From NCBI GenBank assembly GCA_903845115.1, contig CAIMWE010000050.1:47650-111649 (forward strand): DNA of 64,000 bases, written 5' to 3'. Below are positions 48,187 through 57,315 of the stretch, one piece after another; positions within the stretch are counted from its first letter, which is position 1, and every line of letters begins with the position of its first letter. The position numbers and the translations under genes are program-made. This stretch comes from an uncultured Acidobacteriota bacterium. Its GTDB lineage: Bacteria; Acidobacteriota; Thermoanaerobaculia; UBA5066. The notes below the pieces were generated by a model. That model did not search any database, had not been told where the DNA came from, and saw only the letters and a program-made list of their open reading frames with translations.

Positions 48187-49485
48187 CTACATGTGGGCGA
48201 TGATCGCGTCCCCGAACTCCGAGCACTTGACCTTCGTCGCCCCTTCCATCTGTCGGGCGAAGTCGTAGGTGACGATCTTGGCGCCGATCGCCCCGTCCAT
48301 CCCCTTGAGGATCAGATCGGCCGCCTCGGTCCACTTCATGTAGCGGAACATCATCTCGCCCGAGAGGACGACCGAGCCGGGGTTGACCTGGTCGAGGTCG
48401 GCGTACTTCGGGGCGGTCCCGTGGGTGGCCTCGAAGATCGCGTGGCCGGAGGAGTAGTTGATGTTGCCGCCCGGCGCGATGCCGATGCCGCCCACCTGGG
48501 CCGCGAGGGCGTCCGACAGGTAGTCGCCGTTCAGGTTCAGCGTCGCGATGACGTCGAACTCGTCGGGGCGGGTCAGGACCTGCTGGAGCGTGATGTCGGC
48601 GATGGCGTCCTTCACCAGGAGCTTCCCGCCGGCGAGGGCGGCCTTCTGCTCCTCGTTGGCGGCCTTCTCGCCCTTGGCGGCCTTGGTCCGCTCCCACTGG
48701 TCCCAGGTGTAGGTCTTGTCCGCGTACGCGGTCTCGGCCAGGTGGTAGCCCCAGTTGCGGAACGCCCCCTCGGTGAACTTCATGATGTTCCCCTTGTGGA
48801 CGATCGTGACGCTCTTCCGCTTGTTGTCGAGGGCGTACTGGATGGCGGCGGCGATGAGGCGCTCCGTCCCCTCCCGGGAGACCGCCTTGATGCCGACGCC
48901 GGCCGACTCGGGGAAGCGGACCTTCTTGTACATCTTGGGGAAGGTCACCTTCAGGAACTCCAGGACCTTCTTGACCTCCTCGGTCCCCTCCTGGAACTCG
49001 ATCCCGGCGTAGATGTCCTCGGTGTTCTCGCGGAAGATCACCATGTCGATCTTCTCGGGGGCCTTGACGGGGGACGGGACCCCCTTGAACCACCGGACGG
49101 GGCGGAGGCAGACGTAGAGGTCGAGGAGCTGGCGGAGGGCCACGTTCAGCGAGCTGATGCCGCCGCCGATCGGGGTCGTGAGGGGCCCCTTGATCCCGAC
49201 GAGGTATTCCCGGAACGCCGCCACCGTCTCGTCGGGGAGCCAGCTCTGGGTGGTGTCGAACGCCTTCTGCCCGGCGAGGACCTCCATCCAGTGGATCCTC
49301 CGCTTCCCGCCGTAGGCCTTCTCCACCGCGGCGTCGAGGACGCGGACGCTCGCGCGCCAGATGTCTCGACCGGTTCCGTCCCCTTCGATGAACGGAAGGA
49401 TCGGGTTGTCGGGAACGATCAGCTTTCCCTTGTCCAGGGTGATCTTGGCGCCCCCTGCGGGGATAACGGGTGCGGCACTCGCCAT
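48187..49485 (-). CDS. icd: Isocitrate dehydrogenase (NADP-type)
   Basis: 432 aa from the ATG at 49485, preceded by AAGGAGGAGCCC. Family signatures are [17 protein letters not shown], the substrate-loop region [38 protein letters not shown] ([17 protein letters not shown]), [14 protein letters not shown], and the C-terminal [19 protein letters not shown] with [11 protein letters not shown]. It oxidatively decarboxylates isocitrate to 2-oxoglutarate in the TCA cycle. It is transcribed alone, with a terminator hairpin about 60 bp downstream. An insertion rich in Lys/Ala (about 275-295) is within the range of bacterial Icd. Confidence 0.92.
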   Translation of the reverse strand: MASAAPVIPAGGAKITLDKGKLIVPDNPILPFIEGDGTGRDIWRASVRVLDAAVEKAYGGKRRIHWMEVLAGQKAFDTTQSWLPDETVAAFREYLVGIKGPLTTPIGGGISSLNVALRQLLDLYVCLRPVRWFKGVPSPVKAPEKIDMVIFRENTEDIYAGIEFQEGTEEVKKVLEFLKVTFPKMYKKVRFPESAGVGIKAVSREGTERLIAAAIQYALDNKRKSVTIVHKGNIMKFTEGAFRNWGYHLAETAYADKTYTWDQWERTKAAKGEKAANEEQKAALAGGKLLVKDAIADITLQQVLTRPDEFDVIATLNLNGDYLSDALAAQVGGIGIAPGGNINYSSGHAIFEATHGTAPKYADLDQVNPGSVVLSGEMMFRYMKWTEAADLILKGMDGAIGAKIVTYDFARQMEGATKVKCSEFGDAIIAHM

Positions 49486-49515
49486 GGGCTCCTCCTTCAA
49501 ATTCGGGGGCCGATC

Positions 49516-52404
49516 TTACCGGCGGTCCTCCCCCGTGGCAACGCTCAGGGAAACCGGCTCCAGGCGCCCCCGGAGCTCGGGGCCGAGGCTCAGCAGGAGC
49601 TTCTCGTGGCGCCAGGCATGGCAGGAGACGACGAGGATCTGGCGGTCCGGGAGGACCTTCTCCACGAGGAACCTCATGATCGCCCCGAAACGTTCGTCGT
49701 CGGCCCCGACCAGGGGGTCGTCCAGGAGGATCGGCACGCCGCGCTCCCCCAGCCCCAGGTAGTCGACGGCCGCCAGCCGGGCCGTCAGGTGGAGCTGCTC
49801 CCGGGCGCCCGTGGAGAGACCGCCGGCCAGCTCGGCCCGGGTGAGCGTCCGGCCGTCGCGGGTCCTGACCGAGACGGCCAGGTCGTCGGAGAATTCCAGC
49901 GCTTCGTACTGCAGGTCCCAGGAGCCGAGGATTCGCCGCGAAGCCTCGTGAAGACCTTGCCGGAAGTCGCCGTAGGCCCGCGACACTGCCAGACTCAGAG
50001 CCTCCCGCGCCAGGTCGACCGCGTCCCGGAAAAGCCGGGCCCTCTCCAGGACGGCCCGGGTCTGGGCGAGCGACTCGGCCGCCTCCCGGGCCCGTTCGGC
50101 GCCTTCCCGGGCAAAGGTGGCGAGCTCCCGTTCGGTGGTCGCGAGCTCCGTTTCAGCTTCCCGGCACTTCTCCCGCGCTACCGCCGCCGCCGACCGGGCC
50201 CCTTCCGGCGTCGGGAAGACCTTCACCTCGGCCCGGGAGGCGCCGAGCTGTACCGTGACCTGGGCGACGGCGGCGTCGAGGAAGTCGATCCGGGGGCGGA
50301 GCTCTGCGACCTCCTCCCCGGAGAGGGACGGAGTCCGGGCCGGGAGCTCGACCTCGACGATCTCCCTCCGGCGGGCCGCCCTGCGCCGCGCCCCCTCGAC
50401 GACGAGGAACGCCTCGGCGAGCGGCAGGCGGGCCGGGACGCCCGCCAGGGAAAGCGCCTCCCGCAGCGCCCCCTCCAGGAGAGTCAGGGAGCTCTGCTCG
50501 GCCGCGAGGCGCTCGGCGTCGCGGGCGACGGCCTCCTTCCGCGCGGCGGCCGCCCGGACCGCCTTGTCGACGTCCCCGAGAAGCCCGAGGGTCTTCCGCG
50601 CGTCCACCGAGGACGGAAGCCCGGCAGAGGAGCCCAGCACCGCCCGGAACGGCTCGACCTCGGCCTCCAGGAGCCTCCGGCGCTCGACGGCCGCGTCGCG
50701 CCGGGCCCCCCGCGCAATCAGCTCGTGCCGCTTCTCCTCCGCGAGCCGGGCGCGGCGGTAGGCCTTGACGAGGGCGAGGGGGTCCTGGAACGCGGCTAGC
50801 CGGGACACGCGGTCCAGGTGGAGCCTGAGGTCGGAGAGCCCCTTGCGGATCCGCTCCGCTTCCCGCTGGCACTGCTCCTCCTCGGTGGCGGCCGTCGCCC
50901 GGTCGCTCTCGCGGTGTCGCCTTCCCCGCTCCCAGAGGACCGCGCCGACGAGGGCGAGACCCGCGGAGAACGCGATGCCGGCGGCGATCCAGTGCGAGCC
51001 GACCCCGTGGCCGAAGGCCGCGACGACGAGCGTCAGGAGCGCCGAGACCGCCGCGGCGGCCAGGAGCTTATGCCCGCCGGCGACCCGGACCTTCCGCTCT
51101 GCCAGGACGATTGTTCCCTGGTGCCGCACATCGGCGCGCCGCCGGTCGCACAGGACGATCGCCATCTCCATGGCCTGGCGCGACTCCTCGGCACCCCGGA
51201 GGAACTCTCGCTCGTCGACCGGCAGAAGGTCCAGCTTGCGGATGTCCTCTGCCAGTCCCTCGCGCGCCAGCTCCTCCCACTGGGCGGAGAACTCTTCCTC
51301 GGCCGTCGCCGTCTCGGCCTCGCTGTCGATCACGGCCCGCAGGGCCTGGCCGAGCCTCAGGCTCTCCTCCGCCGGAAGGAAGGCGGCCGCCCCGAACCGG
51401 CGGGCCCGGCCCTCTTCCTCCTCGGCGGCGGCTCGGCGCTCCCCCTCGAGCCGCCTCTCCGCGAGCTCGAGCGCCTCGGGCCTCTGGCCCCGCTCCTCGC
51501 GCAGGCGGTCGATGCGGCCCAGGAGGTCGGGCGAGAGGCCGCCGGCCTCCGCCTCCAGGCGCTCGGCCTCGTCGTGAAGCTCCTTCCGCACCCGCTCCCT
51601 CTCCTCGAGGTCTTGCAGCTGGCGGACCAGCAGAACCCGGTCGGTCTCGTCGACCGACGCCTCGCCGAGGCTCGCCTGCCGCTGCGCCCTGGCGAGAGCC
51701 TCGGCGGCCGCGGACCGCCGCATCGAGGCGGCGGCAGCCCCCTCCAGGGCCCGGCGCCGCTTCGCCACCTCGACCTCCAGCTCCGCCACCTGCCGCTCGG
51801 CTCGCGCCACCTCGGTGTCGACCGAGACGGTGGGACCCATCTGCGGCTCGGGCATCCGGATCCTCGCCCCCTCCAGGCTCTTCATCGCCCGCAGGACGGA
51901 AGCGTCCCCACCCCCCGAGTCGGCGATGCGGGCCAGCTCCACCGTGAGGGAGGAGTCCAGCTCGTCGTGATCGAGGACGTTCTGCCCCACGTACGCGGTC
52001 GACCGGAAGAGCGGCTCGGTGAGCCCGGTCATCTTCTCGCCGAAGACGTCTCGCCCGCCGCTCCTCAGGAAGTCGCCGGTGCAGTCGGTCCCGCTCCCCC
52101 GGTCGACGATCCGGACGGTGCCGGCCGCCAGGTCGCGCTCCACCGACCAGCGTCTCCCCTCCGCCTCGACGTCCAGCGCCACCGCGAAGGGGGCTCCGCT
52201 CCGGGGCCGCCGGAGGTCTCTCGGCCGCCCCGCGGCGCCCCGTCCCTTCGAGATCCCGTACAGCCCCGCAACGATCGCCTCGCAGAACGTCGTCTTCCCG
52301 GCCTCGTTGGAGTCGACCGCCAGAAGGAGCTTTCCTTCCGGCCACGCGAGGTCCACCCCCGAGAGGGCCCCGAAGCCCTCGATCCGGACCCTCTCGATCC
52401 TCAC
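49516..52404 (-). CDS. SbcC/YhaN-like coiled-coil ATPase with a membrane hairpin
   Basis: 962 aa; GTG start at 52404 after GGAGGAGC, overlapping the upstream stop (GTGA). The N-terminal half-ATPase has Walker A (DSNEAGKTTF, K37). Long coiled coils flank a central hydrophobic hairpin (about 445-465 and 471-491), and the C-terminal half has STGAREQLHLTARLA as an ABC signature-like motif and VPILLDDPLVGADDERF as Walker B. This is the layout of YhaN, an SMC/SbcC relative working with a YhaO-like nuclease. The membrane hairpin in place of a zinc hook would tether the complex to the inner membrane. Confidence 0.8.
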   Translation of the reverse strand: MRIERVRIEGFGALSGVDLAWPEGKLLLAVDSNEAGKTTFCEAIVAGLYGISKGRGAAGRPRDLRRPRSGAPFAVALDVEAEGRRWSVERDLAAGTVRIVDRGSGTDCTGDFLRSGGRDVFGEKMTGLTEPLFRSTAYVGQNVLDHDELDSSLTVELARIADSGGGDASVLRAMKSLEGARIRMPEPQMGPTVSVDTEVARAERQVAELEVEVAKRRRALEGAAAASMRRSAAAEALARAQRQASLGEASVDETDRVLLVRQLQDLEERERVRKELHDEAERLEAEAGGLSPDLLGRIDRLREERGQRPEALELAERRLEGERRAAAEEEEGRARRFGAAAFLPAEESLRLGQALRAVIDSEAETATAEEEFSAQWEELAREGLAEDIRKLDLLPVDEREFLRGAEESRQAMEMAIVLCDRRRADVRHQGTIVLAERKVRVAGGHKLLAAAAVSALLTLVVAAFGHGVGSHWIAAGIAFSAGLALVGAVLWERGRRHRESDRATAATEEEQCQREAERIRKGLSDLRLHLDRVSRLAAFQDPLALVKAYRRARLAEEKRHELIARGARRDAAVERRRLLEAEVEPFRAVLGSSAGLPSSVDARKTLGLLGDVDKAVRAAAARKEAVARDAERLAAEQSSLTLLEGALREALSLAGVPARLPLAEAFLVVEGARRRAARRREIVEVELPARTPSLSGEEVAELRPRIDFLDAAVAQVTVQLGASRAEVKVFPTPEGARSAAAVAREKCREAETELATTERELATFAREGAERAREAAESLAQTRAVLERARLFRDAVDLAREALSLAVSRAYGDFRQGLHEASRRILGSWDLQYEALEFSDDLAVSVRTRDGRTLTRAELAGGLSTGAREQLHLTARLAAVDYLGLGERGVPILLDDPLVGADDERFGAIMRFLVEKVLPDRQILVVSCHAWRHEKLLLSLGPELRGRLEPVSLSVATGEDRR

Positions 52405-53612
52405 AGCTCCTCCAGGGGCGGCGGCGTGACGCCGCGACCCGCCAGGGCGTTCCGGCCAATCGCGATCGCCGTCTCCACGAGTCGCCGCTCCCCGGGAGTG
52501 GCGGCGGCCGCGAGCCGGGTCCTCATGTCGAGGAGGAACCTCCCCTCGGCGGTCCGGGCGTCGGGCTCGGCGGGGTCGGGCGTGGTGCGGTCCCGGACCC
52601 GGAGGTGGGCCAGCCGGCACGGCAGCGGCTCCAGCTGGAGCGCCGGCCGCGCGCCGAAGGGCTGGGTCCCCGTGAGCGTCAGCCGGACGATGTCGGCCTC
52701 CTTCGTCCCGGCCTGATCGAGGACGCTCGCCGCCCGCTCCCGGATCGCCGCCCCTTCGAGGCCCGACACGTCCACTTCGATCTCGCGGATCACGCGGGAG
52801 TCGGCCGGAATCGGCTGGAGGACGGGCGGCCCGTCCGGGGGAAGCGTCACCTTCAGGAAGAAGCGGGGGCCCGTCTCGTCCATGCCCCGGCCCGTGGGAG
52901 CTCCGGAATAGGCGGCGATCGGCCAGCCGGACGCGCCCTCGATCGGGAAGAAGGAGTGGTGGTGCCCGAGCGCGGCCCACCGGAACCCGGCCGCCACGAG
53001 CTCTTCGCGGGAGAACGGGGCCGTCCGCTTCGCCCCGTCCGGCCCGTCGGGACCGACGTAGCTCTCGAGCGAGCCGTGCAGCAGGAGGAGGGCGTGGGGG
53101 ACGCCCGGCCGTGGAGGCGGCGAGGCGAGGGGCCGCTCCGCGACCGCCGCCGGCGACAGGCACGCCGCGCCGGTCACCGTCGCGTCGTCCCGCCCGGGGA
53201 CGGGGAAACTCTCCCACCGGGGGGACCGGAAGACGACGACGTTCTCGGGCCAGGCCCTCATCCCGAGCGCTCCGAGGAGCGACTCGTCGTACCAGCCGCC
53301 CGGACCGGAGAAATCGTGGTTGCCGGGCGCGACGAAGACGGGGCGCGGCGCGAACGACGCCAGCGCCTCCAGGACCCGGTGGATCGTGGCCGGCGGGACG
53401 CTCTCGGCGTCCCAGAGGTCCCCGGGCACGAGGAGGAGGTCCGCCCCGGCGTCCCGGGCCACCTGGACCGCCCTCTCGGCCGCCCCGTCGACCTCGGACC
53501 GCCGGGTCTCCCGGAACTCGGGGGAGAAGCCGAGGCCGTTCCCCGTCAACGCCGACCCGACGTGCCAGTCGGAGGACTGGACGAGGACGAGCGGCGTGCC
53601 CGAAGGCCCCAT
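52401..53612 (-). CDS. SbcD/YhaO-like metallophosphoesterase (putative DNA nuclease)
   Basis: 403 aa, ATG at 53612. Calcineurin-type phosphoesterase motifs: SSDWHVGSAL (D-x-H), LLLVPGDLWD (GD), FVAPGNHDFSG (GNHD), LLLLHGS and WAALGHHHSFF (GHxH). The C-terminal part (about 260-403) is a capping domain. YhaO/SbcD proteins process DNA ends with an SbcC-type ATPase, here encoded immediately downstream with a 4-bp overlap. Candidate role: DNA repair or defence-like nuclease complex. It is preceded by yajC. Confidence 0.82.
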   Translation of the reverse strand: MGPSGTPLVLVQSSDWHVGSALTGNGLGFSPEFRETRRSEVDGAAERAVQVARDAGADLLLVPGDLWDAESVPPATIHRVLEALASFAPRPVFVAPGNHDFSGPGGWYDESLLGALGMRAWPENVVVFRSPRWESFPVPGRDDATVTGAACLSPAAVAERPLASPPPRPGVPHALLLLHGSLESYVGPDGPDGAKRTAPFSREELVAAGFRWAALGHHHSFFPIEGASGWPIAAYSGAPTGRGMDETGPRFFLKVTLPPDGPPVLQPIPADSRVIREIEVDVSGLEGAAIRERAASVLDQAGTKEADIVRLTLTGTQPFGARPALQLEPLPCRLAHLRVRDRTTPDPAEPDARTAEGRFLLDMRTRLAAAATPGERRLVETAIAIGRNALAGRGVTPPPLEEL

Positions 53613-53620
53613 CGCCTCCG

Positions 53621-53953
53621 TCAGGACGGAGCCTGGTCCTTCGCCACTTCGCCCTCGGCGAGGACGGTCGAGATCGCGCTCCGGTTCATCTTCACCTTGA
53701 CGGTATCGGCGATCTTCACGAAGACGACCTGGTCCTCGATCGAGGCGACCGACCCGTGGATCCCGGAAGCGGTGACGACCCGGTCGCCCTTCTTCAGCGA
53801 CGCCAGCATCTCCTTCGTCTTCTTCTGCTGCTTCCTCATCGGCGCGAGGAGGACGAAGTAGTAGAAGATGAAGAAGACCAGCAGGAACGGCACCATCTGG
53901 AGGAGCGACGAGGAGGCGCTGGGCGCAGCGCCCTGGAGGAGGGGGAAGTTCAT
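53621..53953 (-). CDS. yajC: Preprotein translocase subunit YajC
   Basis: 110 aa. One N-terminal membrane span (MVPFLLVFFIFYYFVLLAP), then the charged MRKQQKKTKEMLASLKKGDRVVTASGIHGSV segment that defines YajC, and a small beta domain. It is an accessory of the SecDF-YajC protein-export complex in the inner membrane. Its start overlaps the tgt stop (ATGA), the usual tgt-yajC order; secDF is not in this window and has been replaced by the YhaO-like gene downstream. Confidence 0.92.
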   Translation of the reverse strand: MNFPLLQGAAPSASSSLLQMVPFLLVFFIFYYFVLLAPMRKQQKKTKEMLASLKKGDRVVTASGIHGSVASIEDQVVFVKIADTVKVKMNRSAISTVLAEGEVAKDQAPS

Positions 53954-55095
53954 CGAGAGTCCTTTCCAAGGCCGGGCGGCGCCGGAAAGCCGGCCGCCCA
54001 GGTTTCGAATCGCTTTTCCGCGAGAGCCTCACGGATTCGGCGCATCAAGTCAAGGATCGCATGAAGGTTGTGGACCGTCATCAAGGTGGCCGCGGTCGGC
54101 TCGCCGGAGACGTAGAGGTGCCGGAGGTAGGCGCGCGAGTGGCGCCGGCAGGTCGAGCAGGGGCATTCCGGGTCGGGAGGAAGGAGATCCTCCCGGTAGC
54201 GGGCGTGCTTGATCACCAGCGTCCCCTCCTCGCGGCCGGGGAGGTAGAGGAGCCCGTGGCGCGCCGCCCGGGTCGGGAGGACGCAGTCGAAGAGGTCGAA
54301 CCCGTGAGCGACGGCGTGAACGAGGTCGTCCGGCCGCCCCACGCCCATGAGGTAGCGGGGCCGGTCCCCGGGCAGGAGGGGCCCCGTCGTCTCCACCGTC
54401 GCCCGCATCATCTCCTTGGGCTCGCCGACGCTGACTCCCCCGCAGGCGACGCCTTCGAACCCGAGGGCCGAAACGGCGGCCGCGCTCTCGGCCCGGAGGC
54501 CGGCGTCCATCCCACCCTGGACGATCCCGAACTGGGCGCTCCGCCCGGATTCCCGGACCCGCTCGAACTCCTCGCGCCCCCGCTTCGCCCACCGGTGGGT
54601 CCTCTCCATCGAGACCCTCAGCTCGCCCTGAGAGGCCGGCCATGGAGGGCATTCGTCGAGGACCATCGCCACGTCGACCCCGAAGTCGGCGACCTGCAGC
54701 GAGGCGGCCTTCTCGGGGGTCAGGAGGTGCCGGGATCCGTCGACGTGGCTCCGGAAGAGCACCCCTTCCTCGGAGAGGGTCCGGTTCGTGGCGAGGGACA
54801 TCACCTGGAAACCGCCGGAGTCGGTCAGGATCGGACGGTCCCATCCGATGAACCGGTGAAGCCCCCCCATCCTGCGGATCGAGTCCCCGCCCGGGCGGAG
54901 CATCAGGTGGTAGGTGTTCGCCAGGAGGATCGAGGCCCCCACCTCTTCGAGGTCGCGGTGGCGGGCGGCCTTGACGGTGCCGCCCGTCCCGACCGGCATG
55001 AAGGCCGGGGTCTCGACGACGCCGTGATCCAACGTCAGGGTTCCGAGCCGGCCCGCCCCGTTTCCGGGGCTCCCGGAGACCTCGAACGAGAGCAT
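53950..55095 (-). CDS. tgt: tRNA-guanine transglycosylase
   Basis: 381 aa from the ATG at 55095; a TTG at 55137 would overlap the outer-membrane gene and is less likely. Signatures are TPAFMPVGTGGTVKA, ILTDSGGFQVMSL (catalytic Asp), FGIVQGGMD, ACGGVSVGEP and the zinc site CPCSTCRRHSRAYLRHL. It exchanges guanine-34 for preQ1 in tRNAs with GUN anticodons (queuosine synthesis). It is coupled to yajC. Confidence 0.93.
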   Translation of the reverse strand: MLSFEVSGSPGNGAGRLGTLTLDHGVVETPAFMPVGTGGTVKAARHRDLEEVGASILLANTYHLMLRPGGDSIRRMGGLHRFIGWDRPILTDSGGFQVMSLATNRTLSEEGVLFRSHVDGSRHLLTPEKAASLQVADFGVDVAMVLDECPPWPASQGELRVSMERTHRWAKRGREEFERVRESGRSAQFGIVQGGMDAGLRAESAAAVSALGFEGVACGGVSVGEPKEMMRATVETTGPLLPGDRPRYLMGVGRPDDLVHAVAHGFDLFDCVLPTRAARHGLLYLPGREEGTLVIKHARYREDLLPPDPECPCSTCRRHSRAYLRHLYVSGEPTAATLMTVHNLHAILDLMRRIREALAEKRFETWAAGFPAPPGLGKDSR

Positions 55096-55111
55096 CCCCG
55101 GGCTCGGCCGA

Positions 55112-56308
55112 TCAGAGACCGATGCGGGCCGTGGCAACTCCGCCGATCGCCCCGTCGTTCGACCGGTAGGTGGCGGCGAGGTCGACCCGCAGCGTCCCGG
55201 TGGCCCAGACGAGACCGGAGGAGAGCACCTTCGGCTTGTCGGGGGCCTCGAGGTTCGTCGACAGGCCGCCCCGGAGCCCGAACGCCCCGAAGAGCCACTC
55301 CACGCCGCCTCCGACCGTCCGGCTGTCGAGGGTGTCGATCAGCGTCCCGTTCTTCGAGAGGTCGTAGTCCGCGGCGATCGTCAGGCCGGTCCCGGGGATC
55401 TTCACGGAGGCGCCGACCCGGCTCTGCTGGCCGTAGATCGCCGTCTGACCCCGGTCCGCGGCCGGAGCCGACTGGTCGTCGAACGGGAACTGGGGCCGGT
55501 TGATCGCCCTGAGAACGGCGCCGATCCGGACGACGCCGATCGTGACGAGGGCCCCGGCGTCCCACGAGAAGCGCGAGCGGGTCCGATCGATCCCGCCGTC
55601 CGAGCCGCGCCGGACGAAGCTGTCGAGCCGCCCCACGTCGGTCGTGAACGCGGATTCCTCCTTGATCCCGGTCGTCCCGCGAATGTAGTGCCCCGCGACG
55701 CCGAGCGAAAGCGCGCCCCCGAGGAGCGAGACCGACCGGGAGAGCGAGTAGTCCGTGAAGGAGAGGGCCCTGAAGGCGACGACGGAGTCGTTGTAGAGGA
55801 AGCTCGTCGCCGGATCGCTCCCCGACTGGACGTGGACGAGGTCGGCGCGGGTGAAGGAGGCGCTCAGGCCGGAGTAGGAGATGGCCACTCCCCAGCCGTT
55901 CAGCGTGGTGGCGATCCCCATCTGGCGGTCGCCGAGGGCCCCCGCGCCGGGCGCGACGAGCGCGAACAGGTTCGCGCGGACGCCGGCGGCGTTCGGCGAG
56001 GTTGGCGACGCCAGCTCGGCCGGGTCGTTCCCGCTCACTCCCTTGAGCAGCGGGATGAAGTCGCCCGCGGAGCTCGCGACCATCCCGTAGCCCGCCGCGT
56101 ACGTGGAGATCACCGGGTCGGTCAGCGCCGGGTTGTTCAGGAACGCCGAAGGGTCGTCCCCCAGAGCCACGCTGGCTCCCCCGAGGGCCACCTGGCGCGC
56201 TCCCCACACGGCGAACGGCTGCTGGGCCGACGACGGGGAGGAAGAGGCGAGCGCGACGACGGTGGCGAGGGTGGCGAGGATCGGGGCGGGTCGCCTAGCG
56301 AATTTCAT
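55112..56308 (-). CDS. Outer-membrane beta-barrel protein (TraF/PorV-like)
   Basis: 398 aa; the ATG at 56308 gives a signal peptide (ILATLATVVALASSSPSSAQ). The mature N-terminus WGARQVALGGASVALGDDPSAFLNNPA is the pattern of the TraF_2/PorV/UPF0164-like outer-membrane families. Later come repeated amphipathic beta-strands (RVGASVKIPGTGLTIAADYDL) and an ending strand VATARIGL. Function unknown; probably a surface barrel. It precedes tgt by 16 bp. Confidence 0.7.
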   Translation of the reverse strand: MKFARRPAPILATLATVVALASSSPSSAQQPFAVWGARQVALGGASVALGDDPSAFLNNPALTDPVISTYAAGYGMVASSAGDFIPLLKGVSGNDPAELASPTSPNAAGVRANLFALVAPGAGALGDRQMGIATTLNGWGVAISYSGLSASFTRADLVHVQSGSDPATSFLYNDSVVAFRALSFTDYSLSRSVSLLGGALSLGVAGHYIRGTTGIKEESAFTTDVGRLDSFVRRGSDGGIDRTRSRFSWDAGALVTIGVVRIGAVLRAINRPQFPFDDQSAPAADRGQTAIYGQQSRVGASVKIPGTGLTIAADYDLSKNGTLIDTLDSRTVGGGVEWLFGAFGLRGGLSTNLEAPDKPKVLSSGLVWATGTLRVDLAATYRSNDGAIGGVATARIGL

Positions 56309-56456
56309 GCGTCCGTGAGTGTAACCGGCTCGCTCCGCCGCCCGGAATTCAGGCACCTCGCGCCGGGAGCGGCAGGACCCGTCCACCCGTCCGGGCATCG
56401 GCCGTTGACCGCCCCCGGACCCGATGCTATGTTCCGGCGGCTTTTCGAGGGAGTGA

Positions 56457-56792
56457 ATGCCCGAGCTCGGATCGAAACACAATTGCTACCGTTGCAGCAC
56501 GAAGTTCTACGACCTGAAGAAACTTCCGGTGATCTGCCCGAAGTGCCAGGCCGACCAGAAGGACGCGCCGCCGCCTCAAACGTCGCCACAGGCGCTGCAG
56601 GCTGCCCGCCGCGCGAAGCGTGACGAATTCGCCGACCCCGATCTCTTCGAGAGGAACCGCGACGACGAGGACCTTCCCGGCGCGGAGCCGGACGACCCGT
56701 CGGTCAAGATCCTCGGAGACGAGGAGGAGCTCCCCCTCGGCGAGGCGACGACCCTCGAGGGAGCCGAGACGGAAAACGAGGACGACTACTGA
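56457..56792 (+). CDS. FYDLN-acid (TIGR02300-type) zinc-ribbon protein
   Basis: 111 aa. The N-terminal zinc ribbon [13 protein letters not shown]...CPKC gives the name motif FYDL. It is followed by a Pro/Gln linker and a very acidic C-terminal half ([20 protein letters not shown]). The family is widespread in Proteobacteria and related phyla, with unknown function. The gene lies just upstream of folK, whose reading frame starts within 11 bp of its stop. Confidence 0.82.
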   Translation: MPELGSKHNCYRCSTKFYDLKKLPVICPKCQADQKDAPPPQTSPQALQAARRAKRDEFADPDLFERNRDDEDLPGAEPDDPSVKILGDEEELPLGEATTLEGAETENEDDY

Positions 56793-56802
56793 TCCCCGTC
56801 CG

Positions 56803-57315
56803 CTGACCTCGGTCGCGGTCGGCCTCGGTGCGAATCTCGGTGACCCACCGGCCGCCTTCGCCTTCGCGCTCGCGCGGATCGCCTCTTTCACGACCGGACT
56901 CAGGGTCTCCCCTCTCTACCGGACCGCTCCGGTCGGCGGCCCGCCGCAGCCCGACTACCTGAATGCCGCCATCGTGGCCACGACGAGGCTGGCCCCGGAC
57001 CTCTTCCTCGAGCGGCTCGCCGCGATCGAACGGGAGGCTGGCCGGCGGCACGCGAACAGGAGAAACTCGCCTCGCGTGCTAGACCTCGACCTCCTCCTCT
57101 ATGGCCGGCTCCTGATCCTCGGGAGCAAGCTCCAGGTCCCGCACCCGCGGATGGCTCTCCGGCGCTTCGTCCTGGTGCCGCTGGCCGACCTGGTCCCGGG
57201 CCGCGTCGTCCCCGGGACCGGCCGGACCGTCGCCCGCCTGCTCCGCGAGGCGCCGCCGGCACGAGTGGAGCCGGCGGGGCCGCTGTTCGGCCTCCGGGGG
57301 GCCAGCCGGCCGTGA
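56803..57315 (+). CDS. folK: 2-amino-4-hydroxy-6-hydroxymethyldihydropteridine pyrophosphokinase
   Basis: About 170 aa. Motifs are VGLGANLGDP, SPLYRTAPVGGPPQPDYLNAA and RRNSPRVLDLDLLLYG, the pterin/ATP sites of HPPK. It transfers pyrophosphate to 6-hydroxymethyl-dihydropterin in folate synthesis. No ATG, GTG or TTG occurs in frame between the upstream stop (56792) and the first conserved residues. The only nearby initiator is CTG at 56803 (CTG ACC TCG), so translation probably starts there or is coupled to the upstream gene. It overlaps the histidine kinase by 4 bp (GTGA). Confidence 0.88.
   Translation: MTSVAVGLGANLGDPPAAFAFALARIASFTTGLRVSPLYRTAPVGGPPQPDYLNAAIVATTRLAPDLFLERLAAIEREAGRRHANRRNSPRVLDLDLLLYGRLLILGSKLQVPHPRMALRRFVLVPLADLVPGRVVPGTGRTVARLLREAPPARVEPAGPLFGLRGASRP

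Noticed and set aside
49516..53217. 1233-codon reading of the YhaN-like ATPase
   Set aside because: Residues before the GTG at 52404 are an alternative-frame reading of the YhaO-like gene. The Walker A region begins 30 residues after 52404, as usual.
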